This document shows, piece after piece, positions 38,501 to 47,120 of a stretch of 64,000 bases of DNA. A program made the translations under genes and the position numbers. Within the stretch, counting starts at the first letter, position 1, and each line of letters starts with the position of its first letter. The notes beneath the pieces are model-generated. The model made no database searches and was not told the origin of the DNA. It worked only from the letters and a program-made list of their open reading frames with translations. This DNA is from Deltaproteobacteria bacterium (lineage in GTDB: Bacteria > Desulfobacterota > Desulfuromonadia > Desulfuromonadales > Geopsychrobacteraceae). Location of the stretch: positions 1 to 64,000 of the forward strand of contig JAJRRT010000016.1 in NCBI GenBank assembly GCA_024279255.1. The letters are read 5' to 3'.

Positions 38501-39762
38501 TAACGGGCGTTGGTGGGAGGCACCCGTCCACCGCCAGTCTGCGGAAAAGGCTCTTCCGGGTCGTTGCCGTCGGCGTCCAGAAGCAAGCCGGATATTCTGC
38601 CGTTGATTGTCGGGTTGAGACCACCGGCATCATTACCTAACTTCTCGATGAAAGCGTGCCAGGTCAAATAGAATCCCATTTCAGTTCCTGGGTCGCCTGG
38701 GGAGAGGAACGCATCCCAGCTGTGGCCGCCTTCTTCAGTAAAGGTCTGATACCAGGGACAAGCGGTATTCGCATATCCGTAGGGTCCCGTTGCACTAGGC
38801 TCCAATGAACAGCTACCAGCTATGCCGGCGTGATTCAGGGCCAGAGCAATATGAGGATTGTCGGCCTGGGTCACGGTTGAGGGGTCAGAAATAACCTCAT
38901 AGGTCTGGCCACCGGGCAAGCCCTTGAAATAGACAAAACCGTAGGCCATCGAACCGATAAAAGGCAGACCGTCCTTGGTCACAAACCCGCCCTGACTGAA
39001 GGCCAGCTCGCCGGTCTTCTGGGTCTGCACGATATTGCCGTTCAGATCTTTCACGATGACGGTAACGCCGTTGAGGCCCGGGTCAATAACGGGCCCGTTA
39101 TCGCCACCGTTTGTGAAGTTGTCGTAGAAGACATAATGCAGCAGGTTCGCCGTATCCCTGGTGCCCACACCCGTTGCCGGATCGACGTTCAAAAGTGCCA
39201 CCAGGTAGGCATCCTGAGCGCCTGTCACTTCGGCCGCAGAAGGAGTATCAATCTGTCCGACAACTCCACCGCCCTGCCTGGGATGGGTGAATTTACCTAG
39301 ATACGCATTCCATGTAAACTCCCTGCTAGTCAGGTCATGGCCGGGCGCACTGAACATGACAATCAGATCGGTTGCATCGGGGATGAGATCTCCATCAGCA
39401 TCAGGAATGGTTTCCTCCCAGCAGTTGCCGCCGGTAACCACGGCGCCGAACTTGTCCAGACCCATGGTGCCGTAGCCGATAACAGCACCGCCTTCCTGAT
39501 TCTGGACCATAATCTGGGCGTTACTGATCGGTGGAGTGATCGCCGAGGGGGCATAATCTGTGGTCCAGTTCGCTATCGGCTCGCCCATTGCGTCCATGGT
39601 ATAGATCACTTCCCCATGGCCAGTGTAGATACAGCCACCGATGGTCATGCCGCCGACCGCAGCCTTCGACTCTCGAACTGCCGGAGAAAATGGCACGAAC
39701 AGAGCCATGAGGATTGCCAGTGGCGCCAGCCAGCCTCTCAAGTAACTATTGATCTCTTTCAT
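35509..39762 (-). CDS. giant exported protein with Ig-like folds and Cys/Asp repeats
   Basis: 1417 residues from the ATG at 39762 after AAAGGAGATCTGATT. A signal peptide ends near residue 34. The N-terminal part is a paralogue of the penta-heme protein: both begin the mature protein with MTIGGCIYTG or ATIGGNIYTG, and both have VMFSAPxHxxTSREFTxN and a YVFYDNFTNG segment. SdrD-B and carboxypeptidase-regulatory-like folds fill residues ~60-1100. Five repeats of the type CxDGIDNDxDGLxDxxDPGC then xxxxDNDET follow at ~1119-1310, each with two Cys and many Asp, likely calcium-binding and disulfide-bonded. An Ig-like (Big-type) domain ends the protein. No heme motifs or sorting signal are seen. It has its own sigma-54-type promoter and terminator. 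Confidence 0.82.
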   Translation of the reverse strand: MKEINSYLRGWLAPLAILMALFVPFSPAVRESKAAVGGMTIGGCIYTGHGEVIYTMDAMGEPIANWTTDYAPSAITPPISNAQIMVQNQEGGAVIGYGTMGLDKFGAVVTGGNCWEETIPDADGDLIPDATDLIVMFSAPGHDLTSREFTWNAYLGKFTHPRQGGGVVGQIDTPSAAEVTGAQDAYLVALLNVDPATGVGTRDTANLLHYVFYDNFTNGGDNGPVIDPGLNGVTVIVKDLNGNIVQTQKTGELAFSQGGFVTKDGLPFIGSMAYGFVYFKGLPGGQTYEVISDPSTVTQADNPHIALALNHAGIAGSCSLEPSATGPYGYANTACPWYQTFTEEGGHSWDAFLSPGDPGTEMGFYLTWHAFIEKLGNDAGGLNPTINGRISGLLLDADGNDPEEPFPQTGGGRVPPTNARYADGTPWDVNLNSAGWGGCLTVPGNICPPLGMDYIPNGRIPDAIVALYSNSNGVPKLVATTEATQPSYYNSSDGGAWDFVNVPPGQYEIFTFDKDLVNVPTVGTGVSVVPGNNLPISILNPRFKARGAGFVMNNGAAVDATVKVQFKGGATQHKATTDPATGWFEVYNLPETGGLGKFYVDLQDGDTIRGKIITELFQREAPLGLIYTYATHNAMSRSVQWWTLNYFVDLQVEDIPAGVGNLMGVVFADSLATGSWVADGIWQEDLETANGGESVELYATVPDPLSGSEVCPDLTGAKPPLPLATAVTGLTNEADAKIMGWVPFGTWPPNEIGGVFGDPVVFPPTLVDPAPANGFYEFRDQAPGTYCVRVAPQPNFRHSPDITDGLTMVTLIGGFNSRIDLGVTSTPTNPLGGPSPLGSIPMAGLIEGGVFSGNGDLDPNPTSTMFDEAMNIVGSPVGVYDQFNYLLGVMYQTDAWCNLANNAVYAPGTYPTDPLACSSATDIIQPPEMERRFAPGTFRYAGNDANFTKDPAIALPQPDGITFAGNDKIRGFDPRFETMELGAGFGQGMFLLEFAWTPLTPIDGSVSADMCAIGVSGTAFRSEPYGGNVTIKVSDGFIPIADAQVSGSADGNAGEPCFTNNLGECTISFEKFEGAGDSVVFTVGNIIAADPWYVYNPTPGGFLAGACQTSVTLYDPDFVPPLPPPLAQCEDGLDNDGDGFTDMADSGCTSPADNDEFLAQCEDGIDNDGDKLVDFPADPGCVTLTDNDEFNAPLPVYQCSDGIDNDFDGLVDFGNDPLINDPGCFSATDQDETDVPPEPVYACSDGIDNDLDGLIDMADPGCDTVSDNDETDPVTECNNGQDDDLDGLIDMLDPGCADALDNDETDSVATPTSVHASSLSGSPLYKEGKLAASVTVGIEDDLGNPAEGALVTMIYTWDKEGTPASKLFSCTTDAAGTCSATTKYMEKTTSVAISLDSVSGTRVYHPQDNTVNSITVP
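35830..36405 (-). repeat. five Cys/Asp repeat units in the 1417-residue protein
   Basis: Five units of about 32-44 residues with the core C-x-DG-x-DND-x-DG-x-x-D and a second Cys about 9-17 residues on, spaced by short Pro/Thr/Glu linkers. The first units have DND-G-DG, the last read CNNGQDDDLDGLIDMLDPGC. At DNA level the units are similar but not identical, so they are old duplications. Confidence 0.8.
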
Positions 39763-39893
39763 AATCAGATCTCCTTTACCTAGTTTGCACCGCCCACGGG
39801 GGTCGGTCGTCATCAACGATCCTTGGAGTGTCTCTAGGCCACAAATTCCAGGGGCCTTAGCACCTACGCAAAGTCATCCCTGGCGATTTATTG

Positions 39894-39910
39894 AGCGAAA
39901 AGCATGCCGA
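39894..39910 (-). promoter_or_regulatory. candidate sigma-54 promoter of the 1417-residue protein gene
   Basis: Read leftward, TCGGCATGCTTTTCGCT has GG-N10-GC. The same core (GGCA-T/C-GCTTTTCGCT) stands before the dockerin-type gene at 46970. Transcription would begin near 39882, about 120 bases before the ATG. Confidence 0.68.
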
Positions 39911-39983
39911 CATAACCACCGCAATCAACTTATTGAAATTACAAATAAAAAAGAATTTAAGAGTTCTGAAATAGGGGCGATGT

Positions 39984-40030
39984 CTGCCAGGATGGCAGGA
40001 AGCCTGAAGAGAGGACTGTCACTTTGGCAG
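39984..40030 (-). promoter_or_regulatory. paired activator palindromes upstream of the 1417-residue protein gene
   Basis: CTGCCAGGATGGCAG (39984-39998) and CTGTCACTTTGGCAG (40016-40030) have centres 32 bases apart, about three helical turns, and begin 76 bases upstream of the -24 GG. The first is a perfect dyad. This geometry repeats at three other promoters. Confidence 0.72.
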
Positions 40031-40227
40031 AACGACGACACCCGCTAGTCGGCAGACACCGATGACTGCGGTTTCCGGTTCCCCGCATGGGACAACCTTG
40101 TAGCGTCGAATTACCTCGGCTCGGCTCTTAGTGGAGAGAGTTTTATTGAAGGTGTTTTGGGAATTGAATGATTTTACACTAATCAGGTGAAGTGCGTTGT
40201 TGCTCGTAAAACACCCTGGCCAATGTT

Positions 40228-41448
40228 CTACTGACCCATTTTCGCAGAGACCCCTTCATTTTTGTCGGCCTCCAGTTGTACAAGCAGATTCGCCACAAGA
40301 ATATAATCGTCCCTCCAGTTTTTTTCCCCATCGCCATCAAGGTCCAACTTCGGCAAAGGCTCCTCTTTTTTCACCTCAATCCCGGCAAGTAAAACCGACG
40401 GAACCACCGTCAGTGGGACCTTCATCATCTCTTTGCTTCCTAAAAAAAGAATTTTCGCCGACAAGGCACCTTTCTCGGGAATGCAACGCACGAGGAAGCG
40501 GCCTTCACCAACAGACCCCGCCCAGAGCAGGCGAGCGTTTTTCAGGGCGATGCTCGGCTCTTTGTCACCTTTCGCCGGGAACTCTATCACCACCGGGGTC
40601 TCGCCATCGGCCAAAAGAATTTCCGGTCGCTGCTGAAGCCCCAAAGTGTCCCTCTTGAACAAGAGAGCCATCTTTACTAGGGTGCGAGACCCCTCATAGG
40701 TCTCGAAAATCTCCAGAATGGAAGAGATTCTTACCTGCTTTTTCTCGGTGTAGGGGGTATATGGGCGTTCGGTTTTTCTTAAAACTTCGTTTATTTTTTT
40801 TCGTCGTCGCGGGTCTTGCCCAGGGGTAAGCGCTACGTACGGCTCCAGTCTCTCGGAAACTGGAGGAGATACTGTCTCACTTGAACCCCACGGGACCGGA
40901 AGATCGACTTTCCCGACAGAGATGAGACCGGAGCGGCTCTGGCTGGTCGAAGAGGGAAAAGATGTGTCTGCTATGTCCCGAGATGGCGAAGTCTCCACTT
41001 GTGTTTGATTTTCAATTGGCGAGGTTTCTGGATATTGGATCTGCACCGGCAACGGTCGGCCGGAGGAGTCGCTGAGTTTTGCCGTTAAGCCCAAAATCAC
41101 CGTCGGGAATTTTTCTACCGTGCCGCTGAGCCTGGCCAAAATCCCCGACCCGGAAATCGCCTGGGTTCCGACGGCTCCGATCCTCACACGGCCCGGCTGG
41201 TTCGGGTTGCCAGCGAATACCATCTCCTGCAACATTGCCCCCTGAGTGACGCTCGACAACTGCAGGGTCGTGGGATCGTAAGTGATAAGCAAATAGATGG
41301 AAGCGACCCCGTCGAGGTCCTCCCCTTCGACCCGATACTGACCTGGAGAGTCTGCAACCAGCCGAACGACCGCCGCCCAGCCCGGATTGACGGTCGCCAG
41401 CAAAAAAACCAAGAGTCCAACTATTCGTGCTCTCCCTGAATAAAGCAT
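40228..41448 (-). CDS. exported cohesin-like protein with C-terminal EF-hand-type loop
   Basis: 406 residues from the ATG at 41448; a TTG five codons earlier overlaps the upstream stop and is the alternative start. A signal peptide ends near residue 26 (NPGWA). Residues ~30-150 have the cohesin pattern: DLDGVASIYLLITYDPTTLQ, then FAGNPNQPGRVRIGAV and ISGSGILARLSGTV. A Pro/Ser-rich linker and a second beta-rich domain follow. Near the C-terminus LDLDGDGEKNWRDDYILVAN resembles one dockerin calcium loop. Cohesins bind dockerins; the gene two places upstream encodes a dockerin-like tail. It is the last gene of the three-gene operon from 46756. Confidence 0.7.
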   Translation of the reverse strand: MLYSGRARIVGLLVFLLATVNPGWAAVVRLVADSPGQYRVEGEDLDGVASIYLLITYDPTTLQLSSVTQGAMLQEMVFAGNPNQPGRVRIGAVGTQAISGSGILARLSGTVEKFPTVILGLTAKLSDSSGRPLPVQIQYPETSPIENQTQVETSPSRDIADTSFPSSTSQSRSGLISVGKVDLPVPWGSSETVSPPVSERLEPYVALTPGQDPRRRKKINEVLRKTERPYTPYTEKKQVRISSILEIFETYEGSRTLVKMALLFKRDTLGLQQRPEILLADGETPVVIEFPAKGDKEPSIALKNARLLWAGSVGEGRFLVRCIPEKGALSAKILFLGSKEMMKVPLTVVPSVLLAGIEVKKEEPLPKLDLDGDGEKNWRDDYILVANLLVQLEADKNEGVSAKMGQ

Positions 41449-41459
41449 AAAAGGCCTGT

Positions 41460-42626
41460 TCAATTGGTGGTAACTGCTTCGACGCTCGCAAAAATTGTGA
41501 TTCCGGGGACGATGGAACCCTCTTCGTCAACAGCGACCACATCGACAAGGATGAAGCTGTCGGCGACAGGTAAAGTGCTGCCAGAGCTTTCGCACTCGAT
41601 ACTGACAAATTCTCCCGCGCCAAACCCGGCGACATTAATCAGAGCCAAATTGACTGCGCCGGAGTCGGTCAGTGACTCGGGGGAATAAAAATTTTCGAGA
41701 AGGGAACCAGTGACGTCACCCGTGGCGGCGATCGTCGCTTCGATGGGTCGGACTCCTGCTGGAAGGAGCAAACCAAGCTCAATACCACCGAGGGTTATCC
41801 CCGCCGGCAGGCCAGAAATACTCAAGCGAACCTTGCTTCGGGTTCGGAAGGCCGTCTCCAGCCAGCTACCCGCCGAAGAGTTGACTCCGGTATGGTTATG
41901 TATATTGGTGTCGAGGAAGCCTGCCAAGGCCGCATCAAAACTATCGATGCTTGACCAGGATAATTCACCATCAACCTCAAGCTCTAAATTCAGTTCGTTC
42001 AGAAGCTCAAAAACTGTCATACCAGTATCGGTGGACATCTGCGAGAGAGCGGCCAGAGCCAGGGTGTAATCCTTTTCAGTAACATTGGCAGTATCCAAAG
42101 CTGTGGCCTCAGGCGCCCGCGGTTGGGTCGCAACAATGTCGAAGCCGAAGAGGCCGGAAACCGTGGCATTGGCGACGTCAATTTCGTCCATATTCAGAGC
42201 GACTGTCTCGGCCATTTGTAACGCAAGTTCGGTGAACGGAGTCACCGCGATTTTCACTTCACCCTTAGCTTCGGCAATGGCCGCACGTAACGGTGAATCT
42301 TCAAACACAGTGAAGATAAGACCGGTGGCCTCGTCGAGATAATCACCCGAAACCTCTGCCATTACCGGCCCCTGGTACTTGCCGATGCTGACCTCATACT
42401 TGCCCTCTCCGTTGGTCATCGCTGTTTTGAGTAAGGTCTTGCTTCCGCCTGCATTCAGGGCAAAGATCTTGACCATGCCGTTCACGATAATCCCTTTAGA
42501 GGCCGTGCCGCCGATCACTGTGTCAGCAGGGCCTCCTCCTGAGGCTGATGACCCACCCCCACAGCCGGTGAGGAAAAACATGAAAGCAATGAGTAAAACC
42601 ATATACCTGGAAATATTTTTGTTCAT
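41460..42626 (-). CDS. lipoprotein with beta-rich, cohesin-like C-terminus
   Basis: 388 residues from the ATG at 42626 after GGAAGGATTGAGTGGC; a TTG three codons earlier is too close to that site. A lipobox (FFLTGC, Cys near residue 22) and a Gly/Ser spacer mark a lipid-anchored protein. Residues ~35-90 form a carboxypeptidase-regulatory-like fold, and a helical middle part follows. The C-terminal ~120 residues (VRLSISGLPAGITLGGIELG; VAGFGAGEFVSIECES) have the hydrophobic pattern of cohesin-like domains seen in other delta-proteobacterial lipoproteins. Probably outer-membrane anchored. It lies 32 bases after the dockerin-type gene. Confidence 0.7.
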   Translation of the reverse strand: MNKNISRYMVLLIAFMFFLTGCGGGSSASGGGPADTVIGGTASKGIIVNGMVKIFALNAGGSKTLLKTAMTNGEGKYEVSIGKYQGPVMAEVSGDYLDEATGLIFTVFEDSPLRAAIAEAKGEVKIAVTPFTELALQMAETVALNMDEIDVANATVSGLFGFDIVATQPRAPEATALDTANVTEKDYTLALAALSQMSTDTGMTVFELLNELNLELEVDGELSWSSIDSFDAALAGFLDTNIHNHTGVNSSAGSWLETAFRTRSKVRLSISGLPAGITLGGIELGLLLPAGVRPIEATIAATGDVTGSLLENFYSPESLTDSGAVNLALINVAGFGAGEFVSIECESSGSTLPVADSFILVDVVAVDEEGSIVPGITIFASVEAVTTN

Positions 42627-42658
42627 GCCACTCAATCCTTCCAGCGAGAGTTTCAGGA

Positions 42659-45600
42659 TCAGAAACTAATCAGGCCGACGACCTTCTTGAGAATCACCAG
42701 GGCGTCACCAATGTTGATCGTGCCATCTGGAGTCGGCTTGCCATTCACCAAGGGGGCGACATCGCCATAGTGCAGTTCTTCAATACTCGGAGATAGCTGG
42801 CCGATAGCTATCTGCAAAGCTCTGAGTGCGTCTGGCACGGCCACCTCACCGTCTCGGTCAAGATCCCCCCGAAGTGATTTCGCATAAATGATATTGCGCA
42901 TCGTGTTGACACTGTTGCCGGCCTCGTCGGTGGCCGTAATCTTAACCGCATAGGTTTTCTCCGCTGAAAAAGTCAGCAGTTGTTCGAAATAGCCATTTAC
43001 CATGTCCGGCGCAAAGGTTTGTCCGTCCACCTCAATGGAAATCGCTACTGCCGAAAGGCTGTCCTGCACAGTCCCCTGGAAAAGCAGACTGCTTTCGAAC
43101 AGAACAATATCCTCTGCCGGGGAGGTGATCGCCAGTGAGGGCTTCTGGTTGTCAAAAAGCAGGGTGCGCTTCATCGAAGAGCTATTGTCCGCAAGATCCG
43201 TGGCGGTCACCATGATGGTGTTGAGGCCCGGTGTGAGGATGACCGTTGTCGAGAAAGTATTGCCTTGCAAACTGGCGAGGCTGGCTGGCTGATCGTTGAC
43301 CGCCACCATTACGGTCACAGTTTCACCAACCGTCCCACTGACCACTATTATCCCGTCGGCGGTCTTGCTGTTGTCGGCAGGTGTTGTGAGTGCAAGGTTG
43401 GGCAAAGTGCTGTCATAAACAATCGTACGGACATCCACACTCCGGTTGCCTGCCTGGTCAGAGGCCACAGAGGTGATGGTATTCGCGCCCTCTATCAAGG
43501 TAAGCATGACGCTGAAGTTCCCCTCGGCATCAAGAGAAGCCTCTTGAGCATTAACCGTGACACTCACCGATCCAGTGCCGTTGAGCGCGAGCCCCGAGAC
43601 GTTGATTGTCCCGCTATTGGTGTAGCTGCCATCGGCAAGCGTAGAGACTTCCAGGCTCAGGGGTCCTTGCTCTTCACAAGCATCACCGATGTCGTCATCA
43701 TCCGAGTCGGCCTGGAGAGGATTGGCTACGGCCGGACAGTTATCCGTATTATCGCCAACACCATCGCCATCCGTATCGGCCCACTCGGCTGGGTCGTTGG
43801 GGAAGGCATCGCTGTTATTACCGATACCATCACCATCGGTATCATCCCATTCAGTGGGATCGTTGGGGAAGACATCCAGCGTCAGACCAGTGGTCGAGGT
43901 CGCAGCAGACTGACCTGCATTCCATCTATCGGGATAACCATCATTATCACTATCAACACTGGCGGCCGGATCAGTTGGGAAGGCGTCCGTAGCATCCGGG
44001 ACACCATCGCCATCATCATCGGCACTACAAGTATCACCAACGCCATCACCATCCAGGTCAGCCTGGAGAGGATTGGCTACTGCCGGGCAGTTATCGCCAT
44101 TGTCGCCAACTCCATCTGAATCGCTATCGCTCCATTCGGCTGGGTCATTGGGGAACAAATCGAGTGACAAACCGGTGGTCGAATCAGCAGCGGACAAACC
44201 CGCATTCCAACTGTCAGGATAACCATCATTATCTGTATCAACACTTGCAGCCGGATCGGTCGGGAAGGCATCGTTGGTATCCGCGACACCATCACCGTCA
44301 CTGTCGATTAATGCATCGCAGGCGTCTCCGATACCGTCGCCATCAACATCTTCCTGGAGCGGATTAGCGACAGACAGGCAATTATCGGTATTATCGCCGA
44401 TGCCATCCGTGTCTGTATCGGCCCATTCAGTGGGATCGTCAGGAAATACATCCGAGTTATTACCAACTGCATCCCCATCATTATCGGCCCATTCGCCAGG
44501 ATCGTTGGGGAACAGATCGAGGGTTAAACCGGTAGTCGAGTCCGCAGCGGACTGGCCAGCATTCCAGCTATCGGGATAGCCGTCGTTATCCGTATCGACA
44601 CTCGCGGCCGGATCTGTCGGGAAGGCGTCGCCGTTATCACCGACACCATCAGAGTCGCTATCAACCGATTCAGCCGGGTCACCAGGGACGGCATCGCCAT
44701 TGTTGCCAACACCGTCCGCATCCGTATCGGACCATTCAGTTGAGTCGGTCGGGAAGAGGTCAAGCGTCAATCCAGTGGTTGAATCCGCAGCAGATTGACC
44801 CACATTCCAGCTATCGGGATAACCATCGTTATCGGTATCGACACTCGCGGCAGGATCGGTCGGGAAGGCATCACTATTATCACCGGCGCCATCCATGTCC
44901 GTGTCGGCCCATTCGGTAGCATCGTTGGGGAAAACATCGCCATTGTCGCCAACACCATCAGAGTCACTATCGGCCCACTCCGATGAGTCGTTGGGGAAAA
45001 CGTCCAGCGTCAATCCGGTGGTTGAATCCGCAGCGGATAGGCCAGCATTCCAACTGTCGGGATAACCATCATTATCACTATCAACACTTGCAGCGAAATC
45101 GGTCGGGAAGGCATCATTGGCATCCAGCACCCCATCACCATCTGTATCGGTATCGCAGGCATCACCGACGCCATCAGCATCCGAGTCGGTCTGGAAGGGA
45201 TTGGCAACGGTCGGACAGTTATCTGCATTATCACCGATGCCATCCCCATCACTATCAGCCCACTCAGTCAGGTCATTAGGGAACAGGTCGAGGGTTAAAT
45301 CGGTGGTTGAATCAGAAGCGGTCTGACCAGCATTCCAACTGTCGGGATGACCATCATTATCGGTATCGATGCTGGCGGCAGGATCGGTCGGGAAGGCGTC
45401 ACCATTATCACCGACACCATCAGAGTCGCTATCAACCGATTCGGCCGGGTCACCAGGGAAGGCATCGCTATTATCGCCAACGCCGTCCGCATCCGTATCG
45501 GACCATTCAGTTGAGTCGGTCGGGAAGACGTCCAGCGTCAAGCCGGTGATCGAATCGGCAGCGGACAAACCAGCATTCCAACTGTCCGGATAACCATCGT

Positions 45601-46756
45601 TATCTGTATCGACGCTCGCCGCCAGATCGGTCGGGAAGGCATCACTATTATCACCGACACCATCCGTATCACTATCAGACCATTCGGTGGAGTCGGTCGG
45701 GAAGGCATCCAGCGTCAAGCCGGTGGCCGAGGTCGCGGCAGATTGACCGGCATTCCAGCTGTCGGGATGGCCATCACTATCGCTATCGACACTGGCGGCA
45801 GGATCAAGCGGGAAGGCATCCGTTGTATCTGCCACTCCATCACCATCTCTATCGCTATCACAGGGGTCTCCGATACCATCAGCATCCAAGTCAGCCTGGA
45901 GGGGGTTAGCTACCGCCGGGCAGTTATCACCATTGTCGCCAACTCCATCAGAGTCGCTATCGGACCATTCGGCTGGGTCGTTGGGGAACTGATCCAGCGT
46001 CAGACCGGTGGTTGAATCCGCAGCTGTCTTGCCGGTATTCCAGTTATCTGGATGACCATCGCTATCTGTATCGACGCTCGCAGCAGGATCGGTCGGGAAG
46101 GCATCGTTGGTATCCTCGACACCATCGTTATCGCTATCTGCCGGAGAACCGCAGGTGTTCCAGACGGCAGGATCAGCATCGTTGCAATCCCCTTGGGCAA
46201 AACTAAATCCGTCACCATCCAAGTCATCGGTCGCGGCCGATCGCATGGCAATCGCCCAGTAGGTCGGTGGTATCCCGACCTCCGGTGTTGGCTGAATCGT
46301 CAGCGAATATCCAGGTCCAAAAAGGAATATAATCCGATAAGTAGAACCCACAAATGGCGGAGTGCGTGTCCAGTGCCCTGTCCCCGTTAAATTAGTAAAA
46401 GGTGCTGGGGAATTCGCCGTAATGCCCTCGATGAAATATAAATGCCCGAAGTCCGTATCCGCACAGTACGCACCATTGCAAACGCTGGTATCAGCTCTGA
46501 TTGCAGCTGGAAGCTGCCAGTCGCTATACCCCGCGAAAACAAGAGAATTCGCCCAATTCTCAGCGACTGCATAGGTTTGTTGCCCACCCGACCCTGCATC
46601 ATCGAGCCATTGATTGCCGGTATCGGTGTCATATATTGTCCCGTTACCCATATCAACAAGTTCAGCATGAGCCGAAAATGTCATGCCCAAAATAAAGGAG
46701 AATATAAGTAGACAGATCATGGAACGGACATTCTTCCTACAATGCCTTCTTGTCAT
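42659..46756 (-). CDS. giant exported thrombospondin-3-repeat protein with dockerin-like C-terminus
   Basis: 1365 residues; the ATG follows GGAGGAGAGGATAA. A signal peptide ends near residue 31 (FSAHA). Residues ~32-180 look like DUF1566 (YDTDTGNQWLDDAG; FAGYSDWQLP). About 840 residues of thrombospondin type 3-like calcium-binding repeats follow (DSDGDGVADTTDAFPLDPAA style). Three Ig-like domains of about 85 residues each come next (~1025-1290). The end, LRGDLDRDGEVAVPDALRAL and later PTPDGTINIGDALVILKKVV, has the two calcium loops of a dockerin-type domain. It would be a rigid, calcium-dependent surface rod whose tail could dock to a cohesin. It starts the operon with the lipoprotein and the cohesin-like protein. 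Confidence 0.85.
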   Translation of the reverse strand: MTRRHCRKNVRSMICLLIFSFILGMTFSAHAELVDMGNGTIYDTDTGNQWLDDAGSGGQQTYAVAENWANSLVFAGYSDWQLPAAIRADTSVCNGAYCADTDFGHLYFIEGITANSPAPFTNLTGTGHWTRTPPFVGSTYRIIFLFGPGYSLTIQPTPEVGIPPTYWAIAMRSAATDDLDGDGFSFAQGDCNDADPAVWNTCGSPADSDNDGVEDTNDAFPTDPAASVDTDSDGHPDNWNTGKTAADSTTGLTLDQFPNDPAEWSDSDSDGVGDNGDNCPAVANPLQADLDADGIGDPCDSDRDGDGVADTTDAFPLDPAASVDSDSDGHPDSWNAGQSAATSATGLTLDAFPTDSTEWSDSDTDGVGDNSDAFPTDLAASVDTDNDGYPDSWNAGLSAADSITGLTLDVFPTDSTEWSDTDADGVGDNSDAFPGDPAESVDSDSDGVGDNGDAFPTDPAASIDTDNDGHPDSWNAGQTASDSTTDLTLDLFPNDLTEWADSDGDGIGDNADNCPTVANPFQTDSDADGVGDACDTDTDGDGVLDANDAFPTDFAASVDSDNDGYPDSWNAGLSAADSTTGLTLDVFPNDSSEWADSDSDGVGDNGDVFPNDATEWADTDMDGAGDNSDAFPTDPAASVDTDNDGYPDSWNVGQSAADSTTGLTLDLFPTDSTEWSDTDADGVGNNGDAVPGDPAESVDSDSDGVGDNGDAFPTDPAASVDTDNDGYPDSWNAGQSAADSTTGLTLDLFPNDPGEWADNDGDAVGNNSDVFPDDPTEWADTDTDGIGDNTDNCLSVANPLQEDVDGDGIGDACDALIDSDGDGVADTNDAFPTDPAASVDTDNDGYPDSWNAGLSAADSTTGLSLDLFPNDPAEWSDSDSDGVGDNGDNCPAVANPLQADLDGDGVGDTCSADDDGDGVPDATDAFPTDPAASVDSDNDGYPDRWNAGQSAATSTTGLTLDVFPNDPTEWDDTDGDGIGNNSDAFPNDPAEWADTDGDGVGDNTDNCPAVANPLQADSDDDDIGDACEEQGPLSLEVSTLADGSYTNSGTINVSGLALNGTGSVSVTVNAQEASLDAEGNFSVMLTLIEGANTITSVASDQAGNRSVDVRTIVYDSTLPNLALTTPADNSKTADGIIVVSGTVGETVTVMVAVNDQPASLASLQGNTFSTTVILTPGLNTIMVTATDLADNSSSMKRTLLFDNQKPSLAITSPAEDIVLFESSLLFQGTVQDSLSAVAISIEVDGQTFAPDMVNGYFEQLLTFSAEKTYAVKITATDEAGNSVNTMRNIIYAKSLRGDLDRDGEVAVPDALRALQIAIGQLSPSIEELHYGDVAPLVNGKPTPDGTINIGDALVILKKVVGLISF
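43680..46220 (-). repeat. long array of thrombospondin-3-type repeats
   Basis: The coding sequence repeats units of about 13 residues (DxDxDGVGDNxDxFP) grouped into larger blocks of about 55-60 residues that include SWNAGQSAADSTTGLTLD. Many DNA stretches are nearly identical between blocks, so recent unequal crossing-over is likely and the repeat number may vary between strains. Assembly errors are also possible here. Confidence 0.85.
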
Positions 46757-46969
46757 TTATCCTCTCCTCCTCAACATTGAAAGTACCGCTAACACCCACT
46801 CGTCCAGCAATCTTATATGCCCCGCATCCTTTCACGTTCAAACCTGTCAGCGGGCCTCAAATGGTGACCGAGGCAACATTAGGCCCCACCCCACAGCAGG
46901 AGTGCCCCAGCATTCCGGATTACAGAGGATCTTAAGACTGAGTTCAGGGGCATCCATCAAGAACTGATG

Positions 46970-46986
46970 AGCGAAAAGCGTGCCCG
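46970..46986 (-). promoter_or_regulatory. candidate sigma-54 promoter of the dockerin-lipoprotein-cohesin operon
   Basis: Read leftward, CGGGCACGCTTTTCGCT has GG-N10-GC. It is nearly identical to the promoter at 39894, and the similarity continues on both sides (GCTCA downstream; GTGGTTAT upstream). Transcription would begin near 46958, with a leader of about 200 bases. Confidence 0.7.
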
Positions 46987-47061
46987 TATAACCACGGTAC
47001 GTAACTTATCGAAAATATAGATAAAAAAGGAAATAACGAGATTCTGAAAGGCGGTGAACTC

Positions 47062-47107
47062 CTGCCATGATGGCATGACATTTAAATCAGAACTGTCATT
47101 TTGACAG
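47062..47107 (-). promoter_or_regulatory. paired activator palindromes upstream of the dockerin operon
   Basis: CTGCCATGATGGCAT (47062-47076) and CTGTCATTTTGACAG (47093-47107) have centres 31 bases apart and begin 78 bases from the -24 GG. The second is a perfect dyad. The sites lie just after the end of the NtrC-type gene at 47121. Confidence 0.72.
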
Positions 47108-47120
47108 GAGACTGCATCGT

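Noticed and set aside
43265-44119. 284-residue open frame on the + strand
   Set aside because: It lies opposite the thrombospondin-3 repeat coding region; repeats keep several frames open, and the product has no family features.
43680-46220. CRISPR-like array
   Set aside because: The repeated DNA is in one continuous coding frame with repeat units of protein size and no unique spacers.
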